From contig ONZQ02000005.1 in assembly GCA_900312665.1 (NCBI GenBank), positions 964,017-1,028,016 of the forward strand: a stretch of DNA of 64,000 nucleotides, read 5' to 3'. A program made the translations under genes and the position numbers. The notes under the pieces are model-generated. The model searched no databases, was not told where the DNA came from, and worked only from the letters and a program-made list of their open reading frames with translations. This document shows positions 1 through 8,581 of the stretch, piece after piece. This DNA comes from Cephalotrichum gorgonifer (lineage: Eukaryota > Ascomycota > Sordariomycetes > Microascales > Microascaceae). Numbering within the stretch: position 1 is the stretch's first letter; every line of letters starts with the position of its first letter.

Positions 1-1418
1 TGGACCTTTGTGGGAATAAGCGGTTATATGTCCATACTCGGCATGTCTCCATAAGCCCCAGTGATACCCGTAGCCGTTCTCTGGAGGTATAGATGCAGAC
101 AAAACAGATCCGCAGCACCAGACAAACACCCATCTTAGCCGTATACTTAATCGACGCGGTCACCCGGCCCCCAGCTGTTCTCCCGGTGTTGTCTTGTCTC
201 CCGTGTGTTCGGGACCGATGGGAGAATTGGTCTGACCACGGCGATCCTCGCCCCTCCAACATCGGCTGGTTCCATGATCGACACGGCAGGAACATGGGCT
301 AAATAAAAACACAGGGTTCATCTCATCTTTGTCCCGTTTCAGGACAGCGGGCGCCAAGGGTAAAACGCCATTCCGTCCGTAGCTAGTCGCGGAGGCTTTG
401 TTCAGCGGATCTAATGGCGCGAGGGAGTAGAGCGGGAGCGGCGCAGTCGTTCGCATCAGGAAATGCAGGGGACAGTGGGGCGGGTGATCTTTTTCATCTT
501 TTGACCCTGTGTATCAATTGGCGAGAGTAGGTTCAGCCGGGCCCGCTGCCGTTTTCCGTAGCAGTGTCGGGTTTCTTTACCATAATAATCTGTCGTTAAT
601 GTGATGGAGATCGGCGCGTAAACAGGTGGAACGGACGAAAGTATCAGCAGGAGAAGACAACGTGGGGAAACGCTCGGCAATTCCAGCTAGACCTCTGGGA
701 ATATTATTGGCAAGGAGAACGGGTTTGCATCTATCTCATCCACCATTGTTTACCTACCGAATGACTTGGTCATTGTCACCTGCGATGAGGCCCAAGACTC
801 GCCTTATTACGTCACTCGTCTTGATTGGGCTGTGTCTGTGTTGAGGAAGACATCACCGGATTCCTCAAGACAAACAGACCCAAGATTCTCACCGCTTCTT
901 GGGGGCGAAGGGTCAACCCTATTACGATTATGCCTAGAAGGAGAACATGTTTGGGCTCTTGTTTGGTTTACATTTTTTTTTTGAGGCGAGCCACGTGGCA
1001 AGCTCTCCCTCCCTGGCTAGACGTGACAACTAACTATTACATTTTTGCGACGAATTGAGGAAACCCGATGCACTGGACCAAGGTGGGCGGACTTCGGATT
1101 AGCGCATACATTGTGCTCGGGAAGTGGGGCGCTAGTAGGCATTTCGCTACCTGGGCTCGTTGGGTGAATGTTGAAAGCCCGACTTCAGATCACAGCAGGT
1201 ATTGGCTGTCACCAAAGGGTTAAGAGTAATAGAACGAGTTGTGTCATGGAATGAGATACAATCGGATTCATGCATATCTGTGGAGCTTATGGGGTTTTCG
1301 GGGTGGGGCAGTGTTTAGGACCAAATGGAGCTCGTCGGGGCGGATTGGCCAATCCATTGGAGTCCATTGGCCCAGATCAGCAGACCCACACGACAATTTG
1401 TCCCTGAACCCTCGGTAC
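1..1418. other. left-edge non-coding stretch
   Basis: I see no gene here. The short open frames have no recognisable family, no matching splice sites and ordinary composition. The last few hundred bases are presumably the promoter of the ureidoglycolate lyase gene that follows. Confidence 0.5.
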
Positions 1419-1435
1419 GATAAGGATTTCTTATC
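1419..1435. promoter_or_regulatory. inverted pair of GATA sites
   Basis: GATAAG and its reverse complement CTTATC lie 5 bp apart, about 205 bp before the ureidoglycolate lyase start codon. Fungal GATA factors of the AreA/NIT2 type bind closely paired GATA elements in nitrogen-regulated promoters. A purine-catabolism gene is a classical target, so nitrogen repression control is a reasonable inference. The motif is seen directly; binding is not shown. Confidence 0.5.
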
Positions 1436-1640
1436 CTAACCGCATCATCGCCGAGTGACGCCCAAAAGCGGCCACGCCCACGACCACCTCCCTCTCTCAC
1501 CTATAAGTCTGTCCTAGGCCTCTCTCACCCCGCCAAGCACCTACTTTGAGGGATTCTCCAACAAGAGATTCAACACCCCCGACTAACCCAACTAAACCTC
1601 CTCCTAACATCAGCCCGATCCCACCCGACGACCAGCCAAA

Positions 1641-2504
1641 ATGCCCCTCCAAATCTCCATCGGACACCTCTCCCTCACCATCCCCGCGAAACCGCTCACC
1701 CCCTCAGCCTTCTCTCCCTACGGCGATGTAATACAGAACCCTCGATCCAACCTCCTGCCGCCCGCCACCCAGTCCACGCTCTCCTCCCTCCCCTTCGACC
1801 CCGTCTCCGCCAACCAGGGTTCCGCGATAAAGTACCAGCATGTGTCCCGCCCACGGGACCTTTACTCCCAGGCCCCGAGCCGGATCCCCTCCCAGCCAGC
1901 CATGAACATGTTCGTCTGCCGTGAGCGGCCCCTCATCCCGGCCCATGAGCTGAAGCTCCGCACGGACGGCGACAACCACCTCTCTGCACAGACCTCATCT
2001 GACGTCGACCTAACCGACTCCGATGCGGGATTCTTACGCGACCTGAACCAGTCTCGCAAGAGTAGCTACTTCAATGTTTCAATCCTCGAACGGCACCCCT
2101 TCACGACACAGACCTTCATACCCATAACCCCAGAAGCACGATACCTCGTCATCGTCGCCCCGTCCCTTCCCTCGCCCTCATACCCCGCGTTACCGACGCC
2201 CTCCCGGGGATCCGACCTCCCGGGGCCAGGACTGCCCGACATCTCGCGAATGGAGGCATTTGTGGCGACGGGCGGCCAGGCAGTTACATATGGGGCTGGA
2301 ACATGGCATGCGCCGATGGTAGTACTAGAGGGCCGGGGCGAGAAGGTGGACTTTGTGGTTGTCCAGTTCCAGAACGGGGTACCGAGGGAGGATTGCCAAG
2401 AGGTTGTGCTACAAAGTGAGGATGCTGAGGCGGGAGTACTGGTCGAGGTGAAGGATGGAGGAGTTGGAGAGGGAATTGTGGCGAAGATACGGGCGAAGCT
2501 TTAA
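1641..2504 (+). CDS. ureidoglycolate lyase (allantoin degradation)
   Basis: A single-exon gene for 287 residues that matches the ureidoglycolate lyase family (yeast DAL3 type). The enzyme splits ureidoglycolate into glyoxylate and urea, the last step of allantoin breakdown before urease. Family signs are the opening segment around LTPSAFSPYGDVI, an internal NVSILERHPFTTQTFIP stretch, and a cupin-like core with GQAVTYGAGTWHAPM near residues 213-227, where the histidine is conserved. The start ATG follows an A-rich leader with A at -3. A TATA-like CTATAAG lies near 1501. The upstream paired GATA sites fit nitrogen control. No other purine-pathway gene is adjacent. Confidence 0.88.
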   Translation: MPLQISIGHLSLTIPAKPLTPSAFSPYGDVIQNPRSNLLPPATQSTLSSLPFDPVSANQGSAIKYQHVSRPRDLYSQAPSRIPSQPAMNMFVCRERPLIPAHELKLRTDGDNHLSAQTSSDVDLTDSDAGFLRDLNQSRKSSYFNVSILERHPFTTQTFIPITPEARYLVIVAPSLPSPSYPALPTPSRGSDLPGPGLPDISRMEAFVATGGQAVTYGAGTWHAPMVVLEGRGEKVDFVVVQFQNGVPREDCQEVVLQSEDAEAGVLVEVKDGGVGEGIVAKIRAKL

Positions 2505-3083
2505 GTGGGGGAGTAGTCGACCGCGAGAGGGAATATTATTGGCATTTACCCTGCCAGAGGGGTATGTACCGACTACCGAATGTCACCGGCGTCGCGAGCG
2601 GGATTTTCTTGGAGGGAGCGAGAAGTGGAGATAATGGTTGATACTGAAGGATCGGAGCTCTGGAATGAGCGCCCGCAATTCTTGGACTTTCAGATTTGCA
2701 TCTCCTCTCAACTGCGGGATAAAGGGGGGACACTGATACAAGTGACTTAAGATAGAAACGAAGAATGCCCCAAAGCGGATCTCAACATGCCAACGTTATA
2801 TTGACATACCGTGAAGTACCTTTCCTCCGGTGGTGCTTGCAATGGAGGATCTCCCCCATTTCGTTCCGGACCATAAATGAAAGGAGTGAGTGGCAGATCA
2901 GATTTGATAATAGCAGAACGTTCTACCTGAGTATATGTAGTCTGGGGACGCAAGGGACGAGGAGCCACAAGGGCAAAACTAAAGTAACCCTACCAAGAAG
3001 CACCCAGTTTCCCGAGGAGGGACTAGCGAGGGCAGCTACTTCATAGCCGGACGGGCTCATATCGAGCAAAAAGAATCGTGAAT
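2505..3083. other. intergenic stretch
   Basis: No gene is recognisable. The right end contains an A-run at about 3068-3072 that would serve as the Pol III T-run terminator of the minus-strand tRNA-Gly gene next to it. Confidence 0.5.
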
Positions 3084-3163
3084 GCACTAGCCCGGAATTG
3101 AACCGGGGGCTGGTCGAAGTCGCGGAATGGCAACGACCAAGTTTACCACTAACCCACTAGTGC
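3084..3163 (-). tRNA. tRNA-Gly(GCC), 10-nt intron
   Basis: Read on the minus strand, the acceptor arm GCACTAG pairs perfectly with CTAGTGC. The D-stem GGTT/AACT closes with one G-U pair. The anticodon stem GGTCG/CGACC encloses TT-GCC-A, and the T-arm is CCCGG-TTCAATT-CCGGG. The anticodon loop is 17 nt, so a 10-nt intron sits at the canonical site one base 3' of the anticodon. A T-run follows the gene. It is the first of three near-identical copies within 9 kb. Confidence 0.93.
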
Positions 3164-3695
3164 CTCGATGGATATGCAGCCAAGTTTGGAGGCCTTTGGA
3201 GTCTCGTGGGGAGATGGGCATGCCCTATCGGGCGATAAATGTGATGTTGGGAATTAGAGGGAGGGCATGTGGATAATGGCTCGAATTAAAGTAGAAGGTC
3301 CTTACTAAGGAGAATTGCCGAATGCCAGTGGGGTTTCCGTGTCGTACGAAAAGTTCTTGCGCCTTCGTAGTTAAGGTTATCGCTAGCATGACGGCTGCCA
3401 TGATAATTAGAATGCGGGTGCAAGGAGGAGAAGCCATTTGAGTGTTCTAGTGTAACGCCATTTGCCAGGCATATATGTCACTCCCAAGTGTAGCCATCCA
3501 CTCCATGGCATGTTATCCAAGTATCTGACGGAAAGAAGACCCTGGATGACGTCGACATGGCGAAGAGGGATGATGATGATGAATTCAAAGTGGGGTACTG
3601 GGGGAAGTGTGATGCTTTCATTATGCTCGCGTCAGTTTATAAACGAACAATGATGTAAGGAGGAACATACACTGTATACAACCTGCTCAGAACAA
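3164..3695. other. intergenic, catalase upstream region
   Basis: No gene seen. It separates the tRNA from the catalase promoter. Confidence 0.45.
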
Positions 3696-3701
3696 TATAT
3701 A
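3696..3701 (+). promoter_or_regulatory. TATA-like box of the catalase gene
   Basis: TATATA lies 85 bp upstream of the catalase start codon. The position suits a fungal core promoter, but the call rests on motif and distance only. Confidence 0.35.
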
Positions 3702-3785
3702 GGGACCCCGATATATCTCACTCTCCATGGATAGTTTTCCTTCTGCAATAAAATTCTCCAGGCCATTGATTCCCTTTTTAAAGAA

Positions 3786-6074
3786 ATGGCTACCAATATC
3801 GCCGCCGGCCTGCAGAAGGCCCAGGAAGCAGTGCAGGGCGCTGCTACGAAGAACAAGAAGCTTGTCGACCTCGAGGCAGACACCGTTGACGGCACATCCA
3901 AACAGCCCCAAGCAACAGACCATGGAGTAGGGATTACTGATCCCGACCACTGGCTCAGAGTTGCGAGCGAGCAGCGAACAGGCCCGTCGTTATTAGAAGA
4001 CCAGATTGCACGCGAGAAAATCCATCGCTTCGACCATGAGCGTATTCCAGAGCGAGTGGTCCATGCCCGAGGCACTGGGGCCTTTGGTAACTTCAAGCTC
4101 AAGAAGAATATCGAGCATCTAACTTATGCCGGTGTCTTGACCGATACCTCTCGGAACACGCCCGTGTTTGTGCGCTTCTCCACTGTCCAAGGGAGTAAGG
4201 GTAGTGCCGACACCGTTCGCGATATCCGCGGATTCGCCGTCAAGATGTACACTGATGAAGGGAACTGGGACATCGTTGGCAACAACATTCCTGTCTTCTT
4301 TATCCAGGATGCTATCAAGTTCAGCGACTTTGGTATGTTCTCCAACCATCGGTCTATCCGCAATGGCTGATTTTAGTACCTAGTCCACTCGGTCAAGCCT
4401 GAGCCCCATAACGAGGTTCCCCAGGGCCAGACAGCCCATAACAACTTCTGGGACTTCGTCTATTTGCATCCTGAAGCCACCCATGTATTTATGTGGGCCA
4501 TGTCCGACCGCGCCATCCCCAGATCCTACCGTATGATGCAGGGCTTTGGAGTCAACACGTACTCTCTTGTCAACAAAGAGGGCAAGCGCCACTTCGTCAA
4601 GTTCCACTGGACCCCCCATCTCGGCGTGCACTCGCTCGTCTGGGATGAGGCCCTGAAGCTGGGTGGCCAGGACCCAGACTTCCACCGTAAGGACCTCATG
4701 GAGGCCATCGACAACAAGGCCTACCCGAAATGGGACCTGGGCATCCAAGTCATCGCCGAAGAAGACCAGGACAAGTTCGAATTCGACATCATGGACGCCA
4801 CGAAGATCTGGCCTGAAGAGCTTGTCCCCTTGCAAGTCATCGGTGAGCTCGAGCTTAACCGTAATGTCGACGAATTTTTCACGCAAACCGAGCAGGTGGC
4901 CTTCTGTACCAGCCACATAGTCCCGGGCGTCGACTTCTCCGACGACCCCCTACTCCAGGGCCGCAACTTTTCCTACTTTGATACCCAGATCAGCCGCCTC
5001 GGCGTCAACTGGGAAGAACTCCCTATCAACCGCCCCGTCTGCCCATTCCTCAACTTCAACCGCGACGGCGCCATGCGCCACCGTGTCTCCAAGGGGACTG
5101 TCAACTACTGGCCAAACCGATTCGAATCTAACCCCCCGGCCTCAGCTGGCCAGAGCGGCTTCGTCTCCCACCCCCAGTCGGTGACGGGCACCAAGCGGCG
5201 CGACCTCTCACCTAAGTTCAAGGAGCATCACAACCAGGCCCAGCTCTTCTACAACTCCATGTCCGAGATTGAAAAGGCGCACATACGCAAGGCCTTCTCT
5301 TTCGAACTAGACCACTGCGACGACCCTATCGTCTACGAGCGACTCGCCGGCACCCGTCTTGCTGAGCTCGACCTCCCCCTTGCTCAGGCTGTCGCCGAGA
5401 TGGTCGGCGCGCCGATCCCTCAGAAGGCCCTGCGCCCTAACCACGGCAAGAAGTCTATCCGGCTATCCCAGCTGGACTTCCATCCAAAGGCGCCCGGGAT
5501 CATCAGCCGCCGTATCGCTATCCTCATTGGCGATGGGTATGACAAGGTCGCGTTCGATGGTATAAAGGCTGCTATTCTCGCCGCGCAGGCACTGCCTTTT
5601 GTTATCGGTACAAAACGATCCGCTATTTACGCGGACGGCGAGTCCAGTGGCTCATCCAAGGGCGTCACCCCGGACCACCAGTACGACGGACAGCGATCGA
5701 CCATGTTCGACGCAACGTTCATCCCTGGCGGGTCGCACGTCAAAAACATCAGGGCGATCGGGCAGCTGCGGTACTGGATCTCTGAGTCGTTTGGACATTT
5801 AAAGGCGATCGGAGCGACTGGGGAAGCCGTGCAGCTAGTCCAGGAGGTCCTGGGTAGCGCGGTAAACGTGGAAGTTGCGACGGACTCCAAGGCGCCGGTT
5901 GAGTGGTATGGAGTTGTTACCGCGAGTGGACCGCAAGAGCCGGAGAGCTTCAGTGAGGGGGTCAAGATTGTTCAGGACGCTAGGGACTTTGTCGGCAAGT
6001 TCTTCTACCAGATTAGCCAGCATAGGCACTGGCAGCGGGAATTGGACGGACTGGCTGCGAGTGTTGCGGTATAG
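3786..6074 (+). CDS. large-subunit catalase, 745 aa
   Basis: Two exons (3786-4332 and 4384-6074) joined across a 51-nt intron give 745 residues, the usual size of clade-2 large-subunit catalases, which decompose hydrogen peroxide with haem. The acceptor CCTAG at 4383 was chosen because it restores the conserved SDFVHSVKPEPHNEVPQ segment; an earlier TTTTAG does not. Visible motifs: the distal His in RVVHARGTGAFG (about residue 93), the catalytic Asn in VGNNIPVFF (about 166) and the proximal haem-binding Tyr in RNFSYFDTQ. The C-terminal third is the flavodoxin/DJ-1-like domain typical of this clade. There is no signal peptide, and the N terminus (GLQKAQEAVQGA, KKLVDLE) resembles intracellular, spore-type catalases such as Aspergillus CatA rather than secreted CatB. 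That subtype is inferred. Confidence 0.95.
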
Positions 6075-6377
6075 TTTGGCTAGTTACTCTAGACTGTAAT
6101 ATACGACAGACGTAAAGACGTGAACCGAGACGGTGGAGAACCAGAACTAACCGCAGAAGCCTTGCGGTTTAGCCCCTGACTCAGGATGATTAGTGTGACA
6201 CTGCGGTCTAGTATAATAGTTCTTAGGCCTAACCCTTCATCAAAGGTTAGACTCGACGCCTTATAAGCATTGCAACACGCTTTTAAGATAAATAGGATAG
6301 GTCTTTTAGGCTATGTAAAGATAGTCGTCCAAGCTAATCAACGCACCACGACTGCTTGAGAAGCAGTGTCGAGCATT

Positions 6378-7100
6378 TCACCAAGGCACAGGAGCTCCAT
6401 CATTGGACATGAATTTCCCAGTATCCTCCTCCCTCAGCGCAGACAATGTTCGCAATACATTTCTCGCGCTGTCCGCCACTTCCACCATAGCTCCTGGGCC
6501 CCCCATCTGAGTCTTTACCCACCCAGGGTCAACGCATACCACAATCGCCTTCCCCTTAAGCTCAGCCGCTTGATGTACCGTAAGCATATTCAGTGCTGCC
6601 TTGCTGATGCTATAGGCAGGGTACTGAGCGTTGACCCGGCCGCCAACAATCAACTCCATGCTTCCGACGCCAGAACTGATGTTGGCAACGATTGCCCCTG
6701 GTGTGAGGAGTGGTACCAAGGCCTGAAGAAGCAGAGCCGGACCAATAACATTTGTTGTGAAGTGGGCGTTCAAGGAATCTACCGCTACAGTAGAAGCCTT
6801 CTCACCACGTGCAGTGGGAAGAAGTATTGCAGCGTTCTGAATCAAAACGTCGATCTTGAGACCTTGGGGAAGACGCGATGGGAGAGAGGCCAGGGACTGC
6901 GGTGAGGCAAGATTTCCTTCAATAATATGAACTTGAGCCTTTGTGTCGGGGGAAGAAAGAATGTTGTTTAGGTCCGTCATGTCAGGGGCGTTGACATCTC
7001 GGACAGTGGCGATGATCGTGTTTTCATGCGAAGCTGAGAGCTGACGGATGTACTCCAGGCCGATGCCAGCACGAGCACCTGTAATGACATAGGTAGGCAT
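6378..7100 (-). CDS. short-chain dehydrogenase/reductase
   Basis: A single-exon gene for 240 residues if started at the methionine just before PTYVITGARAGIGLE. An in-frame ATG 13 codons upstream exists but adds residues before the beta strand that normally opens the family. It carries the classical SDR set: glycine-rich TGARAGIGLE nucleotide-binding motif, NAA motif (LIQNAAIL), catalytic Ser in NISSGVGS and the YSISK motif (YxxxK). The size fits classical NAD(P)-dependent SDRs. The substrate cannot be told. A TATAAAG on the minus strand near 7244-7250 could be the core promoter. It is tail to tail with the catalase gene, about 300 bp apart. Confidence 0.88.
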   Translation of the reverse strand: MPTYVITGARAGIGLEYIRQLSASHENTIIATVRDVNAPDMTDLNNILSSPDTKAQVHIIEGNLASPQSLASLPSRLPQGLKIDVLIQNAAILLPTARGEKASTVAVDSLNAHFTTNVIGPALLLQALVPLLTPGAIVANISSGVGSMELIVGGRVNAQYPAYSISKAALNMLTVHQAAELKGKAIVVCVDPGWVKTQMGGPGAMVEVADSARNVLRTLSALREEDTGKFMSNDGAPVPW

Positions 7101-7746
7101 ATTGTTGGTTCGAAGGACTATCGGTTGAGTTTGATTCAAGTGCTGCTTCGATGGAAAAGGGTGAAAGTAAAACAGACTTGGCTAAAGAGGCTTGGACAGA
7201 CAATCTCAAAGAAGCTGCCCGTTCGTCCACGCCGACACGGCAACTTTATACTTTTTTTCGAGGCTCAACATTTCCCCGCGCTGACACGATGCGTCACGTA
7301 TCAAATATTGATTTCCAATCATCTAGAAGGTTCAGTCCGCCCATGCGCAGCGGCGGATCGAGCTCCAACATTAATCTTCTCTTGATGGATATCTCACGAT
7401 GCAACACAAAAGCTGACTGGGGTGTAAGTTATTGGACGCCGGCCCTTTGCTGGTAGATCTTCGGACTAAAGTACCAGTATTATTGGCTGGCGTTCCAATT
7501 CTGGCTAAACATATTAACCCGAGAGGTTACATGTGGACTTTGTTTTTCTGTTATTACCTCCTACCATCTCACCCCAACCCCCACATAAATCCCACTAAGA
7601 ATTCCCAATTTAGAAGAATGCATATTATGTCCGTCCAGATGGTGAAGTACGTGTATCACCAGGCTTTGTTAACAATGATCTGTCTATGAAGCCAGTATTG
7701 TTTCGGTTCATTGTCAAAAATGAAGGGGGAAATATTGTTCCGAGCG
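7101..7746. other. intergenic stretch
   Basis: Probable upstream region of the SDR gene on the minus strand. No gene is recognised. Confidence 0.45.
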
Positions 7747-7757
7747 AGAATTGAACA
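7747..7757 (-). promoter_or_regulatory. B-box-like element downstream of U6
   Basis: On the minus strand TGTTCAATTCT matches 8 of 11 positions of the Pol III B-box consensus GGTTCGANTCC and resembles the B-box of the nearby tRNA-Gly genes. It starts about 15 nt past the U6 T-run. In budding yeast the U6 gene uses a downstream B-box to recruit TFIIIC. A similar role here is inferred. Confidence 0.4.
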
Positions 7758-7771
7758 AACGTAACATGCGC

Positions 7772-7881
7772 AAAAAAAAATGTTTAGCTCCTCTTTGATT
7801 GAGCGTGTCATCCTTGTGCAGGGACCATGCTAATCTTCTCTGTATTTTTGCAAATTGACCAAATGCCCGAAGGCGAAGGAA
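7772..7881 (-). ncRNA. U6 spliceosomal snRNA
   Basis: On the minus strand the sequence holds the signature parts of U6: the 5' stem-loop (TTCCTTCGCCTTCGGGCATTT), GGTCAATTTG, the ACAGAGA box within ATACAGAGAAGATTAGCATG, the catalytic AGC region, CCCTGCACAAGGATGACACGC, and a T9 terminator tract. U6 forms the catalytic core of the spliceosome. The 3' end is fixed by the T-run; the 5' end near 7881 is approximate. No internal intron is present. Confidence 0.95.
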
Positions 7882-8011
7882 ATATTCTTTGACGTTTGCA
7901 TAAGGGTAAGTTACCATGAGTGACGCCTGTTGCCACCTGTCCAGGGAGACTCACGCCACCCATTACCCAGGATCCAAGAAATAGAGAAAAGCAGCAAAAG
8001 GGAAGATGAAT

Positions 8012-8092
8012 GCACTAGCCCGGAATTGAACCGGGGGCTGGTCGAGGATTGCTGAATGGCAACGACCAAGTTTACCACTAACCCACTAGTGC
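8012..8092 (-). tRNA. tRNA-Gly(GCC), 11-nt intron
   Basis: Identical in its mature parts to the copy at 3084-3163. The anticodon loop region is 18 nt, so the intron is 11 nt and its sequence differs (TTCAGCAATCC). A T4 tract lies downstream on the minus strand. The flanking DNA is not duplicated. Confidence 0.93.
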
Positions 8093-8581
8093 TTCGATGA
8101 TGTTTCCGACCTTTCCAGCACTTTTGGACTCGACGACCGTGTTCTGGTGTGAGGTGCAGGCTACACACTCTCACATGAAGACGGAGTAAAGGGATTGAAG
8201 GAAAGAGTAAACCCAGTCATACTTTGCAGGCAGCAATGCTAGCTGGCCCCAAGTCCATTGGTTATATTCTGAGTGCTCTCAGCATAGGAGGGAGCCGACT
8301 CGACTCAGCTTATTTAGCTCTCCCGTGCACTCGTTCATGACGGCCAATCATTGCTGGTCGGGGGGGACTTCGATTCGCAAGAACCAATCACCCTTGGGTT
8401 GGGAGGGTCCAGGAATGGAATTCCTATGGAACAGGGACAATATTAGTTCTCCTCTTCGTTTGAAAGTAAGGCGAACTGCCAAGCCAATTTAATATTCCTA
8501 CAGCATAGCGGGGATTCGCAGCATGTTGTATTGGGTTACGGGAACCATTCATTGTGTCAATCCACTTCACCGATAAAGAAA
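8093..8581. other. upstream region of the cupin/TPR/TIR-like gene
   Basis: No gene seen. An ATG at 8531 is in frame with the next gene, but 8582 is preferred because its context (A at -3, ATGGC) is better. Confidence 0.4.

Noticed and set aside
4380..4916. 178-codon antisense frame inside the catalase gene
   Set aside because: It lies on the opposite strand of a confidently identified exon and has no family features; codon bias of the catalase explains it.
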